45,457 nucleotides of DNA from Dehalococcoidia bacterium (GCA_009693115.1 SHXW01000020.1:1-45457), one strand, 5' to 3'. Positions 1-8,030 are shown, counted from the first letter of the stretch. Notes: a model not told the origin generated them from the sequence alone. Program-made: numbers and translations.

Positions 1-336
1 ATTGAGGCCATGGGTGAGATCAATGTGACCCGCTTTGCCATGGAGATCGCGGCGCCGCAATCGCATGGCGCCGGCGTCCTTGCCAAGTTCCCGAAGGACA
101 AGATCCTGGGGCTGGGAGTGATAGACCATTGCGATGCAAGGGTGGAGGACACCGAGACAGTGGTCAGCAGGGTCGAGGCGGCCCTCCGGTTTGTGCCACC
201 CGACCGTGTGACTCTGAACCCAGATTGCGGGTTCTCGCCAAGCGCGCAGAATCCGATGGACTTCGACGAGGCGTACCTGAAGCTCGCCGCCATGTGCCGT
301 GCTGCCGGGGTGTTGCGGGCGAGGCACGGCAGTTGA
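1..336 (+). CDS. MetE-like methyltransferase, C-terminal part (5' truncated)
   Basis: The reading frame is open from the first base, so the gene begins outside the window and only its last 111 codons are seen. The segment LGLGVIDHCDARVEDTE followed by VTLNPDCGFSP is the C-terminal end of the cobalamin-independent methionine synthase (MetE) TIM barrel; the Cys of NPDCGFSP corresponds to a zinc ligand that activates the thiol substrate in this family. Short MetE-C-only proteins are common in Chloroflexota and archaea and may use other methyl donors or thiol acceptors, so the exact substrate cannot be told from this fragment. The stop is followed by about 130 bp holding one copy of a 34-bp repeat before the convergent dehydratase gene. 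Confidence 0.75.
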   Translation: MEAMGEINVTRFAMEIAAPQSHGAGVLAKFPKDKILGLGVIDHCDARVEDTETVVSRVEAALRFVPPDRVTLNPDCGFSPSAQNPMDFDEAYLKLAAMCRAAGVLRARHGS

Positions 337-397
337 GCCTGTGAGCAGACCCGGAGCTTCCATCCCGACTGGTCTGTCAGATGGGAATGGCTCAGGG

Positions 398-495
398 AGT
401 GCTCAGCGGCGGGTCGTGCGCCGTGCCCGAGTCTCGCCATGCGATCACCCGTTGCATCAGTAGTGCTCAACGGCGGGTTGTGCGCCGTGCCCGAG
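398..495. repeat. 34-bp direct repeat pair, 64-bp period
   Basis: Positions 398-431 and 462-495 are the same 34-base sequence with two transitions; both start AGTGCTCA and end GTGCCCGAG. The right copy encodes the Arg-rich last residues of the minus-strand dehydratase and overlaps its stop. The left copy lies just downstream in the intergenic space. It looks like a local duplication of the gene's 3' end. Confidence 0.85.
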
Positions 496-1693
496 CTTGT
501 GGCAGTGTCCCGCCCTGTGACTTCCAGGTCGCGCTTATATTCGCGGCAAGCGCGTCCCGGTCGAGGTCGTAGCCCAACCCCGGCTTGCCGTTAAGGGTGA
601 CGCAGCCGTCATGGAAGTTGAGCTTCTCGGTCAGGAATTTCTGGTAAGACGGGATTGCGCCCATCGAGTGCTCAAGCCGGTAGAAGTTCGGGATGTTCAT
701 GCACACGTGCGCGCCTGCGACCACCTGCAGCGGTCCCATGGCGTTGTGCGGCGATACGGGCACGTAGTAGGCCTCCGCCATTGTCGCAATCTTCTTGAGT
801 TCGCTTATGCCGCCGGTCCACACGACGTCCGGCATGATGTAGTCGGCCAGGCGGTTTTGCAGCACTGGCACGAAGTCGTAGCGCGTGAACAGCCGTTCAC
901 CCACGCAAATGGCGGCCCGCACGTGCTCCCGCACCTGACGTAGAGCTTCATAACTCTCGGGCGGAACGGGCTCTTCAAACCAACCGATCTTCGACTGGTC
1001 GAAGAGGTTGTTCGCCAGCCGGATCGCGGTGCCTACGTTGTAATGCCCGTGCGCGTCGATCAGGATTTCGTGTTGCGGGCCGACAGCCTCACGGACTGCG
1101 GCAACAATGTCATATCCAAGCTGCTCGCCCTGGGCCGAAATCTGACCGTCCACATACCGCGTATGGAAGGGCCGCATCTCCAAGAAAGGGTCCAGTTTGC
1201 AGGCAGTATGCCCGGCCTTGAGCATGACGGACTTGGCCGCCCTGGCGTATTCCTGCGGGGTGCTGCAGCCGGTGAACCACCCATTGGCGTACAGGCGGAC
1301 ATCAGTTCGGAATTTACCACCGAGCAGATCGTACACGGGTCTGCCCAGTGCTTTGCCCTTGATGTCCCAGAGTGCGATGTCTATCCCAGATATGGCGGAT
1401 GTCGGCAGGCCACGCGCTCCCAGATAGGTATAGCGCCGGTACAGCTTGTGCCATAGGCGTTCGATATCGGCCGGGTCCTCACCTTCAAGCGCTTCTTTGC
1501 AGGCGAGTACAGCGCTGGCAGTCAGGAACGAACCGCCCCCCGGATAGTTCGTGCACTCGCCCCACCCAGAGATCCCCTCGTCAGTGTCAATCTCGACGAA
1601 GGTCCACTCGCGGTGTTCGGGGTTGGCGGTGGCGCTGCCTATTAGCGGCAAGCCCGGGTTTACGACGTAGGCACGGACGTCTGTAATCTTCAC
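467..1693 (-). CDS. Enolase-superfamily sugar-acid dehydratase (mandelate racemase/galactonate dehydratase-like)
   Basis: Enolase-superfamily enzymes abstract the proton alpha to a carboxylate using three metal-binding acidic residues. From the chosen start, an N-terminal capping domain (about residues 1-110) precedes the barrel. IDAHGHYN supplies D213 and H215, WFEEP the second acidic ligand near 240, VGERL the third near 266, and SPHNAMGP a general base His near 315 paired with the Asp of MPDVVW. The D-x-H plus PHNAMGP pattern resembles galactonate and related acid-sugar dehydratases; the real substrate is unknown. The open frame extends to 1747, but a GTG at 1691-1693 preceded by AAAGGG gives the usual family N-terminus (KITDVRAYVVN). 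The C-terminus ends in an Arg-rich tail made by a duplicated 34-bp sequence. Length 408 aa is normal. A second paralogue lies at 25922-27214. Confidence 0.9.
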   Translation of the reverse strand: MKITDVRAYVVNPGLPLIGSATANPEHREWTFVEIDTDEGISGWGECTNYPGGGSFLTASAVLACKEALEGEDPADIERLWHKLYRRYTYLGARGLPTSAISGIDIALWDIKGKALGRPVYDLLGGKFRTDVRLYANGWFTGCSTPQEYARAAKSVMLKAGHTACKLDPFLEMRPFHTRYVDGQISAQGEQLGYDIVAAVREAVGPQHEILIDAHGHYNVGTAIRLANNLFDQSKIGWFEEPVPPESYEALRQVREHVRAAICVGERLFTRYDFVPVLQNRLADYIMPDVVWTGGISELKKIATMAEAYYVPVSPHNAMGPLQVVAGAHVCMNIPNFYRLEHSMGAIPSYQKFLTEKLNFHDGCVTLNGKPGLGYDLDRDALAANISATWKSQGGTLPQARARRTTRR

Positions 1694-1804
1694 GTGACGG
1701 CCCTTTCGCGCATCGAGCGCACCATTACGCACTCGCGGCAACCGCACAGGGAACAGTTCTGCCGGGAAGTCCGGCGTGCGGCACCGCGGCGTGCGATTCT
1801 ACGC

Positions 1805-1966
1805 TCATGGCTTGCACTGAGGCGCCGCGGCAGTCAAGACGTGATGTCTGGCCGGTGCGCATTTCCCCCGGGCAGGCTGGTTTACGCCGTCCTGTATTCG
1901 GTCACAAATCCAACAGGCGGGCTCCCGCCTGAAACCGCACATTGGGCATGTAGTGGGGATCCGCAT
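1805..1966 (-). CDS. Possible small zinc-ribbon protein
   Basis: A short minus-strand frame starting at ATG 1966, preceded by GAGG at a suitable distance, encodes 53 residues that begin RIPTTCPMCGFRREPACWIC. The two C-x2-C pairs would make a minimal zinc ribbon. The remainder is basic and low in recognisable motifs. Against it: the coding part overlaps a perfect palindrome (1914-1931), there is no family match I can recall, and a frame this short can arise by chance. The open frame extends further upstream to 2017 (TTG) without a ribosome site. Treat it as a hypothesis; conservation in relatives would settle it. Confidence 0.25.
   Translation of the reverse strand: MRIPTTCPMCGFRREPACWICDRIQDGVNQPARGKCAPARHHVLTAAAPQCKP
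1914..1931. repeat. 18-bp perfect palindrome
   Basis: CAGGCGGG, two bases, CCCGCCTG: an 8-bp inverted repeat with a 2-nt centre. It lies between divergent genes, about 220 bp from each start. The tight centre suits a dimeric repressor site better than an RNA hairpin, and no T-run follows on either strand. Confidence 0.5.
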
Positions 1967-2100
1967 GCAACGCCTCATAACCTCGATATGATCATGAAAT
2001 CCTGTCGAGATGAGCAAGATAGGTTCAAGACCTCTCCCTCAACCTGACCACCTTCCGGCGGGAGTGGGATTTTCTGGATAGCCTCTGGTTCCGTAAACTG

Positions 2101-2115
2101 ACTGGCTAGACCAGT
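2101..2115. promoter_or_regulatory. 15-bp inverted repeat upstream of the PAC2 gene
   Basis: ACTGG-CTAGA-CCAGT is a perfect 5-bp inverted repeat with a 5-nt centre, 30 bp before the TTG start of the PAC2 gene. It is placed where an operator would sit. No regulator gene is nearby, so the assignment rests on symmetry and position only. Confidence 0.3.
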
Positions 2116-2145
2116 GAAGGGGACCGCGCTGGCAAAGGGTTTCAC

Positions 2146-3069
2146 TTGACGTACGTTGAATACATAGAACGTCCTTCGCTCAACCGCACCATCCTGATCT
2201 TGGCCATGTCAGGGTGGCCCGATGCAGCGGAGGCAGCAACGCGCTCCGTCATCGAACTCGTCCGGCTCCTGCCCGCCACGAAGTTCGCCTCGCTCGATCC
2301 CGAGGACTTCTATGACTTCTCGCAGCGCCGGCCCTGGGTAAGCACGACCCCGGACGGCAACCGTAAAATGGCGTGGGTTGCGAACGATTTTTACTATTGG
2401 CAAAGCGCTGAACATGGGCACCCAGGCGGCAGGGACATACTCGTGTTTCTGGGGTCCGAGCCGCACACGAAATGGCGTACCTACCGTGATGCCGTGGTGG
2501 CAGTTGCTCTTGAGTGCAAGGTGGAGCTACTCCTGGTCGCGGGCTCACTGCTCGCCCAGACACCACATACGCGTCCGCCTCGGGTCATGGGTTCCGCCAG
2601 CAAATTGAACCTGGGGCCGGGGTTGGAACACATAAAGTTCACACCGCCGGGGTATGAAGGACCGTCCAGCATGACATCCGTGTTGATGGAGGCGATGGGC
2701 AGCCGCGGCATCCCGCAAGCGAGCCTGTGGGGCCACTGCCCTCACTATGTGCAGATGGCGCAGAACCCGGCGATCAGCCTCGCCTTATTGAAGGAGGTAC
2801 AGTCGTTCCTTCCTGTGAAATTGAACCTGTCCCGCCTTTCACGCGAGGCCGAGCAGTTCCAAAGCGGGTTGGAACGGGCGCTCCTGGGCAAGGGTGACAT
2901 ATCGGCATATGTGAAGCGGCTTGAGGAAATGTACGACGCCGACGCGCGTAAGCCTCTCGAACAGCAGTCATCACAGCCAGAGCCAGCGGAACTATTGAAT
3001 GACCTTGAAGAGTTCCTCCGCCAGCAGCGGCGCGAGTCGACCGAAGATTCTGGAGAGCAAAAGAGTTGA
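2146..3069 (+). CDS. PAC2-family protein
   Basis: PAC2 proteins are named for the eukaryotic proteasome assembly chaperone 2. Bacterial and archaeal members, often called the ATP-grasp-superfamily or COG2047/COG1938 group, have no settled role. Family features seen here are the N-terminal TILILAMSGWPDAAEAA, a central ILVFLGSEPHTKW block, and the late segment LWGHCPHYVQMAQNPAISLA, equivalent to the conserved P-HY of the family. The C-terminal 70 residues are charged and probably helical, possibly coiled coil (REAEQFQSGLERALLG). The start is TTG 2146 with AAAGGG seven bases upstream; 307 aa is typical. Its stop overlaps the start of the next gene (TTGA), indicating translational coupling and probably a shared function. 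The fold assignment is firm; the role is unknown. Confidence 0.85.
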   Translation: MTYVEYIERPSLNRTILILAMSGWPDAAEAATRSVIELVRLLPATKFASLDPEDFYDFSQRRPWVSTTPDGNRKMAWVANDFYYWQSAEHGHPGGRDILVFLGSEPHTKWRTYRDAVVAVALECKVELLLVAGSLLAQTPHTRPPRVMGSASKLNLGPGLEHIKFTPPGYEGPSSMTSVLMEAMGSRGIPQASLWGHCPHYVQMAQNPAISLALLKEVQSFLPVKLNLSRLSREAEQFQSGLERALLGKGDISAYVKRLEEMYDADARKPLEQQSSQPEPAELLNDLEEFLRQQRRESTEDSGEQKS

Positions 3070-3842
3070 GCAAACTAAGTGACCGGCTTACAAACCTGGG
3101 CCAGGCCGTGCCGCAGAAGATGGGTTTCGGCCAGGTGCGCGAGAAGAAGCGCAACCCTGTCGTCCTGATCGTGGGCGTCGTCGAGAGTAATGGTAAGACA
3201 GGCCCGGCGGGTGAGTTCGCCGACATATTCCTGTTGCGCTCAAAAAAGGGAGGCAAGCCAGCAACCGTGAAGCCTGACCGCGAGGGGCTCTGGGGTGTCG
3301 CGATCTCGGACTGCACTGTCGGCGATCTGGCTTCCCTCAAAGAAGCGGGCTGCGACTTTATCCTGATCGAATCGGAGTCTGCCTCAGGCGCCGCCCTGCG
3401 TGATGACGGGTTGGGACGCGGTTTCGTTGTACCGGATGGTGTGACTGAGAACCGCGCTCATGCGATAGACGACCTGCCGCTGGACTACCTGCTCCTCCGC
3501 GGCCTTTCTAGCAAATGGCCAGTGACGGTGGGCGGGGCGTTGGACCTGCAGGAAAAGGTCTCGATGTTCACGAAGCACATCTTTCTGGAGATCAACGCGG
3601 CGCCGTCGAAAGAAGACCTTGAGCTGCTCAGAGACATGCCTGTGTCAGCGTTGGTTGTGGACCTTGGAGTTCAGGACGCGCAAGAGTTGCAAGCTCTCAA
3701 GAAGGCAATCTCTGAACTCGAGCCCCGCAAGCAACGCAGCGAGCTCGTGGCGGTGCTCCCTGCCAATATGCAGAGCAGTTCCACCGCGCATTCGCACGAT
3801 CCTGAACCGGACCACCAGGACGATGACGACGACGAGTCCTGA
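3066..3842 (+). CDS. Protein of unknown function coupled to PAC2
   Basis: I do not recognise this 258-residue protein. It begins at a TTG that overlaps the PAC2 stop in the sequence TTGA, so it is almost certainly translated by reinitiation. The N-terminus is basic (residues 10-30) and is followed by alternating hydrophobic strands (VVLIVGVVE, FILIES, PLDYLLLRG, VSALVVDLG), which suggest an alpha/beta or TIM-barrel-like cytosolic fold. The last 25 residues are His- and Asp-rich and end in a run of acidic residues. No signal peptide or membrane segment is visible. The tight coupling suggests it acts with the PAC2 protein. Confidence 0.75.
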   Translation: MSKLSDRLTNLGQAVPQKMGFGQVREKKRNPVVLIVGVVESNGKTGPAGEFADIFLLRSKKGGKPATVKPDREGLWGVAISDCTVGDLASLKEAGCDFILIESESASGAALRDDGLGRGFVVPDGVTENRAHAIDDLPLDYLLLRGLSSKWPVTVGGALDLQEKVSMFTKHIFLEINAAPSKEDLELLRDMPVSALVVDLGVQDAQELQALKKAISELEPRKQRSELVAVLPANMQSSSTAHSHDPEPDHQDDDDDES

Positions 3843-3944
3843 AGGTTGTCCGGAGATTGCATGTCCAAGTTGACGTCCATGCCCTCATCAGCGCCCAGCC
3901 CACTTGGCACACAACTCCCGCTGGGAGATGGGTCCGGATGAGCC

Positions 3945-4649
3945 ATGCTCCTTAATTATCTGGCTCTGCTCCGGCAAGATCCCCTGGCATGGCTCTGGCT
4001 CATGTTCATGGGCGTTTCTGGGGTTGTGCTTGCGATTACGGTCCATGAGGCAGCGCACGCGTGGGCAGCTTCCAGGCTGGGAGACCGAACGGCCCGGGAC
4101 CTCGGGCGTGTGAGTCTGGACCCACGCCGGCACGTCGAACCGTTGGGACTGCTGTTGTTCGTAATCGCCTCGTTCGGGTGGGGCCGCCCGACACCCGTCG
4201 ATCCGGCGCAATTCAGCGGCGACCGCCGGGCCGGAATGGGCCTGGTATCCGCGGCGGGCCCGGCCTCAAACCTGATCACCGCCGCCCTGCTCGCTCTGCC
4301 AATCAGGGCCGGCCTTGCTGAATGGGGGTCCCCGTTCAGGGTTGTGGGGTTGCCGCAATCTCCGTCTGAACTCGCAGGAGACTTCCTCTCGTATGCTATT
4401 CTCTTCAACGTCATCCTCGCCCTTTTCAATCTCATTCCTTTAGCCCCACTGGACGGGTTTAAGGCGGCGGCCGCGTTATTGCCGAAGCGCCTTGCGAACG
4501 AATTCGAGAAACTGGAACGATTCGGACCATTCCCGCTCCTGTTTCTCCTGATCATTAGCATCGTCCTCCCGTTCTCTATCATCGGAGTCTGGCTGGTTCC
4601 TCTTTCCAACGCGGTCAGCCGGGCCCTGGTTGGGCATCCGCTGTACTGA
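3945..4649 (+). CDS. Site-2 protease-like M50 metalloprotease
   Basis: A polytopic membrane zinc protease of the S2P/M50 class, here the short SREBP-like type without PDZ domains. H34, E35 and H38 in VHEAAHAW form the HExxH zinc motif inside the first membrane segment. The second signature, NLIPLAPLDGF (162-172), carries the third zinc ligand Asp. Hydrophobic segments lie at about 15-37, 65-80, 100-122, 145-165 and 195-222. Its 234-aa length is standard for minimal bacterial family members. These enzymes usually cut membrane-anchored regulators or remnant signal peptides; the substrate here is unknown. The start is ATG 3945, about 100 bp after the preceding gene, so it may be co-transcribed with the PAC2 pair. 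Confidence 0.92.
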   Translation: MLLNYLALLRQDPLAWLWLMFMGVSGVVLAITVHEAAHAWAASRLGDRTARDLGRVSLDPRRHVEPLGLLLFVIASFGWGRPTPVDPAQFSGDRRAGMGLVSAAGPASNLITAALLALPIRAGLAEWGSPFRVVGLPQSPSELAGDFLSYAILFNVILALFNLIPLAPLDGFKAAAALLPKRLANEFEKLERFGPFPLLFLLIISIVLPFSIIGVWLVPLSNAVSRALVGHPLY

Positions 4650-4679
4650 CAGGCCAGTATTCGTTGATGACAGGAGACG

Positions 4680-4707
4680 CCCTCTCCCCCGAGGGAAGGG
4701 GTGAGGT
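4680..4707. repeat. Intergenic CCCTCTCCC/GGGAAGGGG palindromic repeat
   Basis: A C-rich arm beginning at 4679 is followed by a short loop and a G-rich arm ending in GGTGAGG. With one mismatch and one wobble it folds into a hairpin. Related degenerate copies occur at 5981-6000 and 16356-16377. It looks like a dispersed intergenic repeat of the genome rather than a gene-specific terminator, since no T-run follows. Confidence 0.55.
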
Positions 4708-4818
4708 GGAAGTCCTTGAACTCACCCAATACACTCTGTAACTCAACCATGTTTGTATTCGGATAATCACCACGAGGGCACAGCGGCCCGTACACACGCA
4801 GCCAGCAAGGGACCACAC

Positions 4819-5832
4819 ATGCAGATCACGATCATAGGATTGGGACACGTCGGCAGTTCCCTCGGCATGGCCCTACGCGCCGCCTACCACGGCAAGGGCG
4901 AAGTCGTCGGATACGATGCCGATCCCAAGACGCACAACGAGGCGAAGAAGAGCGGCGCAGTGGACCGCACCGAGTGGAATATGGACGACGCGGTTCGCGG
5001 TTCGGACATGGTCGTGGTGGCGGTGCCGGCATCAGCTGTGCGAGACATTTTCGAGGCGGTGGGCCCGCACCTCAAAGAAGGCGCCGTCGTTACAGACACA
5101 ACGGCCACGAAGAGGCAGGTGCTGGCCTGGGCAGACGAACTGCTGCCCGCGACGGTAGGTTTCGTCGGCGGCAACCCGCTGGTCGGCGGTGGCAAGACTG
5201 GTGCGAAGGACGCCTCTCCGGCAATCTTTCAGGGCGCGAAGTACGCAGTCGTGGCATCACCGAAATCTCCGCAGGCCGCCGTAGCGTCCGTCGTGAAGAT
5301 GATCGAGGACATCGGCGCGCAGGCCTTCTTCCTGGACAGGGACGAACACGACAGCTTTATCGCTGCCATGACCGGTCTGCCTGTTGTCGTCGAGGCGGCC
5401 TTGATGCTGGCGGCAGCCAAGAGCCCTTCATGGCGTGAGATCAGCCGCTTTCTGGGCGATGAATTTAAGAATTCAACAACACTTGCGGGCGCAGACCCGG
5501 CAGTGACGCACGGGATGATCCGCACCAACACTGACATGATGACCCACTGGATCGAGGAGATGATCGCCCAGCTCCAGCAAATCAAAGGCATGGTGGAAGA
5601 CGAATCACGGGATGACTCGGACGGCCCGCTTATGAATGCTCTGATAGCCGCCTGGGAGGCGAGGGCCCGCATGGAGGCGGGTATCGGCCAGAGCGATACC
5701 CTGCGCGAAGCAATGCCGACAGCGAGTGACGGCATGATGCAGATGTTCCTTGGCTCCGGCGTCTCGAAGATGATGAAGAGAACCGAAAAGGTGAGGGACC
5801 CGCACGAGTACGACCGCCGTCGCCTGACCTGA
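4819..5832 (+). CDS. tyrA: Prephenate dehydrogenase-like protein
   Basis: TyrA converts prephenate to 4-hydroxyphenylpyruvate with NAD(P), on the tyrosine branch of aromatic amino acid synthesis. The protein opens with a Rossmann motif, IIGLGHVGSSLG (GxGxxG at 7-12). It continues with the family's VVVVAVPASAV, the VVTDTTATKRQVL block and the VGGNPLVGGGKTGAKDAS region, and a helical dimerisation domain containing DEHDSFIAAMTGLP. The frame is open from 4753, but ATG 4819 after AAGGG gives the correct N-terminus. Length is 337 aa, without an ACT domain. It lies immediately upstream of aroA, which supports an aromatic amino acid role; a related 6-phosphogluconate or arogenate dehydrogenase-type activity cannot be excluded. 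A strong hairpin follows the stop. Confidence 0.85.
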   Translation: MQITIIGLGHVGSSLGMALRAAYHGKGEVVGYDADPKTHNEAKKSGAVDRTEWNMDDAVRGSDMVVVAVPASAVRDIFEAVGPHLKEGAVVTDTTATKRQVLAWADELLPATVGFVGGNPLVGGGKTGAKDASPAIFQGAKYAVVASPKSPQAAVASVVKMIEDIGAQAFFLDRDEHDSFIAAMTGLPVVVEAALMLAAAKSPSWREISRFLGDEFKNSTTLAGADPAVTHGMIRTNTDMMTHWIEEMIAQLQQIKGMVEDESRDDSDGPLMNALIAAWEARARMEAGIGQSDTLREAMPTASDGMMQMFLGSGVSKMMKRTEKVRDPHEYDRRRLT

Positions 5833-5859
5833 CGGTCTAACATGGTGAAGGTGACTCTG

Positions 5860-5885
5860 CCACCCCCTCGGTGATGAGGGGGTGG
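5860..5885 (+). terminator. Strong hairpin after tyrA (possible terminator)
   Basis: CCACCCCCTC and GAGGGGGTGG form a perfect 10-bp stem around the 6-nt loop GGTGAT, starting 27 bases after the tyrA stop. No T-run follows, so factor-independent termination is uncertain; it could equally be an mRNA-stabilising stem or a member of the genome's palindromic repeats. Confidence 0.45.
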
Positions 5886-5980
5886 TTCGCGATGAGAGAG
5901 CGTCGAACGCGAACATGCCCCGCCCGGGAACAGCACCAAACGTTGTGTGGTTCCCCACCGCGCCCGCCTCCGGCGCGCAT

Positions 5981-6000
5981 CCCTCTCCCGCAATGGGAGT
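5981..6000. repeat. Short CTCCC-GCAAT-GGGAG palindrome
   Basis: CTCCC (5985-5989) and GGGAG (5995-5999) pair around GCAAT, inside a larger CCCTCTCCCGCAATGGGAGT context. It is a reduced copy of the repeat seen at 16356-16377 and sits 23 bases before aroA. Confidence 0.5.
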
Positions 6001-6022
6001 AAGAATCTTGGGATAACCGCTC

Positions 6023-7333
6023 ATGTCCACTCACACTGTCGTCCGCCCGAAGAAGCTGCGCGGGGAGATTATCGCTCCCGGGGACAAGTCAGTGTCCCAC
6101 CGGGCCGCCATGCTCAACGCTATTGCACACGGCACGGCAACAGTCACGAACTATGCCCCCGGCAACGACTGCGCCGCCACGGTCAACATCCTGCGTATGC
6201 TCGGTATCGACATAGAGCGCACGCCAGCGAAGGGTCAGGGCGGTGACACCGTCATTGTCCACGGAAGAGGCTCCGAAGCGCTGCATGAACCAGATGACAT
6301 CCTCTATGCGGGGGGCAGCGGCACGACCATGCGCCTCATGTCCGGCATCCTGGCGGGCAGGCCATTCATGTCTGTGCTGACCGGCGACGAGACGATCCGC
6401 GTCCGCCCAATGGACCGCATCCTGAAGCCCCTCGGCCAGATGGGAGCGCTCGTCCATGGACGCGCCGGAGGCAGGCTGCCTCCGATCGTGTTTTCCGGAG
6501 GGCAAATCAAGGGCATTGAATACTCGATGCCGGTGGCCTCGGCGCAATTGAAGTCGTGTCTGGTCCTGGCCGGTTTACGCGCCACAGAACCGACAGTGCT
6601 GCACCAGCCTGCCGAGTCTCGCGACCACACGGAACGCATGATGCGGGCTATGGGCGGCAATATCAGGACGGACGGCCTCACGGTCACGGTAGTACCCGGC
6701 GACCTTCACGCAGTTGATGTGCCAGTGCCCGGAGATATTTCGTCCGCGGCTTTCTGGATTGTGGCCGGCCTCATCCACCCTGATGCCGAACTCCTGGTAC
6801 GCAACGTGGGCATCAACCCGACCCGCGCCGGAGTCATCGACGCTCTGAGGCTCATGGGCGCTGACCTGCGGTATGACAACGAGCGCGACGTGGCAGGCGA
6901 GCCTGTCGCAGACATCATCGTGAAGTCCAGCCATCTGCATGGCGCACACATCGGCGGCGACCTTGTCCCCCTCCTGATCGACGAGATCCCTGTGCTCGCT
7001 ATCGCCGCTGCCATGGCAGAAGGCCGCACCGAGTTCACGGACGTCGTCGAGTTGCGCGTGAAGGAGACCGACCGCATAGCCGCGACGGTTGACTGGATGA
7101 CGTCGGCAGGTGTGATAGTGGAGTCCACAAAGGACACCATGGTCGTTCATGGCGCCGGGCACATCCGTGGCGGCGAGTACAAAAGCTACTCGGATCACCG
7201 GATGGCGATGAGTCTGGCCGTGGCCGGGCTGGTGAGTGATACGCCTGTAACGGTTATGAACTCCGAGGCGGCAGCGAAGTCGTATCCCGGCTTCTGGGAC
7301 GACATGGAGCGCTTCGGCCTACTCGCAGGCTAA
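6023..7333 (+). CDS. aroA: 3-phosphoshikimate 1-carboxyvinyltransferase (EPSP synthase)
   Basis: AroA joins phosphoenolpyruvate to shikimate-3-phosphate in the sixth shikimate-pathway step. Recognisable elements in order: PGDKSVSHRAAMLNAIA with the substrate-binding Lys and Ser-His-Arg near residue 22; AGGSGTTMRLMSGILAG near 95; RVRPMDRILKPLGQMGA near 125; SAQLKSCLVLAGLRA; the DEIPVLAIAAAMAEG active-site segment near 315; and the C-terminal SYSDHRMAMSLAVAGL. The RPM-x-R motif and overall pattern resemble the class II (CP4-like) enzymes, which tend to tolerate glyphosate; this is inferred from the motif alone. The length of 436 aa is normal. ATG 6023 is the first in-frame start consistent with the family. 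It follows tyrA and precedes gmk on the same strand. Confidence 0.96.
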   Translation: MSTHTVVRPKKLRGEIIAPGDKSVSHRAAMLNAIAHGTATVTNYAPGNDCAATVNILRMLGIDIERTPAKGQGGDTVIVHGRGSEALHEPDDILYAGGSGTTMRLMSGILAGRPFMSVLTGDETIRVRPMDRILKPLGQMGALVHGRAGGRLPPIVFSGGQIKGIEYSMPVASAQLKSCLVLAGLRATEPTVLHQPAESRDHTERMMRAMGGNIRTDGLTVTVVPGDLHAVDVPVPGDISSAAFWIVAGLIHPDAELLVRNVGINPTRAGVIDALRLMGADLRYDNERDVAGEPVADIIVKSSHLHGAHIGGDLVPLLIDEIPVLAIAAAMAEGRTEFTDVVELRVKETDRIAATVDWMTSAGVIVESTKDTMVVHGAGHIRGGEYKSYSDHRMAMSLAVAGLVSDTPVTVMNSEAAAKSYPGFWDDMERFGLLAG

Positions 7334-7385
7334 ACCGGGCGCTCCGGTCAAAACCTGCCTGCGGTAGGTGTAACCTTTCCTGCTG

Positions 7386-8030
7386 ATGTCAATCCGGGGC
7401 GCGCCAAGCGTCCCCGCGCCCGCAGGCAGGACCATCATAGGCACGCCCATCATAGTGGTCGTATCCGGCCCGTCCGGTGTAGGCAAGGACACGCTCATCG
7501 AGCGCATGGCCCAGATGGGGCATGCGCACCACTTCACGATCACGGCGACTACACGCCCTTCACGTCCGGGTGAGCGTGAAGGTGTGAACCACTTCTTCGT
7601 TACTCAAGACAAATTCTTCAACATGGTCGCCGCGAATGAACTCCTCGAATGGGCGCACGTATACGGGAACTACTACGGCGTCCCGAAACAACAGGTGCGG
7701 GACGCCATCGCCAGAGGACAGCACGTCATCGTCCGTGTTGATGTGCAGGGGGCGCGCCGCATCCGGGAGGTCCTGCCGGAAGCACTGTTCATCTTCGTGA
7801 CCCCACCTTCTCTGGCAACGTTGCGGGCGCACCTGATCAAGCGCGGTGTGAACTCGCCGGAGGATATAGAGAGACGTCTCGCGGCGGCAAAGCAGGAGAT
7901 GATGGAGGCGGACAGTTTCGATTACAGGGTACTGAACGAAGAGGGCAGGCTTGACGAGACGGTGGCTGAAATGGCGAGGATCATCGACTGGGAGGCCAAC
8001 CGCGAACCCCGGCGGAACATCGTCCTGTGA
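7386..8030 (+). CDS. gmk: Guanylate kinase
   Basis: Gmk phosphorylates GMP to GDP with ATP. The P-loop GPSGVGKD is at residues 28-35. The GMP-binding block includes TTRPSRPGEREGVNHFF and, further on, EWAHVYGNYYGVPKQQV, and the lid region contains a typical RLAAAKQEMMEADSFDY. The 214-aa protein carries about 20 extra residues before the first strand (PIIVVVSGP), so the true start could lie slightly downstream; ATG 7386 is the only ATG before the P-loop. It begins 53 bp after aroA and may share its transcript. Confidence 0.96.
   Translation: MSIRGAPSVPAPAGRTIIGTPIIVVVSGPSGVGKDTLIERMAQMGHAHHFTITATTRPSRPGEREGVNHFFVTQDKFFNMVAANELLEWAHVYGNYYGVPKQQVRDAIARGQHVIVRVDVQGARRIREVLPEALFIFVTPPSLATLRAHLIKRGVNSPEDIERRLAAAKQEMMEADSFDYRVLNEEGRLDETVAEMARIIDWEANREPRRNIVL

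Larger units (their letters stand above)
1694..2145. other. 450-bp spacer between divergent genes
   Basis: This stretch separates the minus-strand dehydratase from the plus-strand PAC2 gene and should hold both promoters, although no convincing -35/-10 pair could be assigned. It contains an 18-bp palindrome (1914-1931), a possible 53-codon zinc-ribbon ORF on the minus strand (1805-1966) and a 15-bp inverted repeat just upstream of the PAC2 gene (2101-2115). Confidence 0.5.

Noticed and set aside
1694-1747. N-terminal extension of the first dehydratase frame (to 1747)
   Set aside because: The extra 18 residues are basic and unlike the family; GTG 1693 has a better ribosome site.
3956-4816. 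286-codon minus-strand frame opposite the M50 protease
   Set aside because: Antisense to a gene with intact HExxH and NxxPxxPLDG motifs; no domain, Arg/Ser-rich composition.
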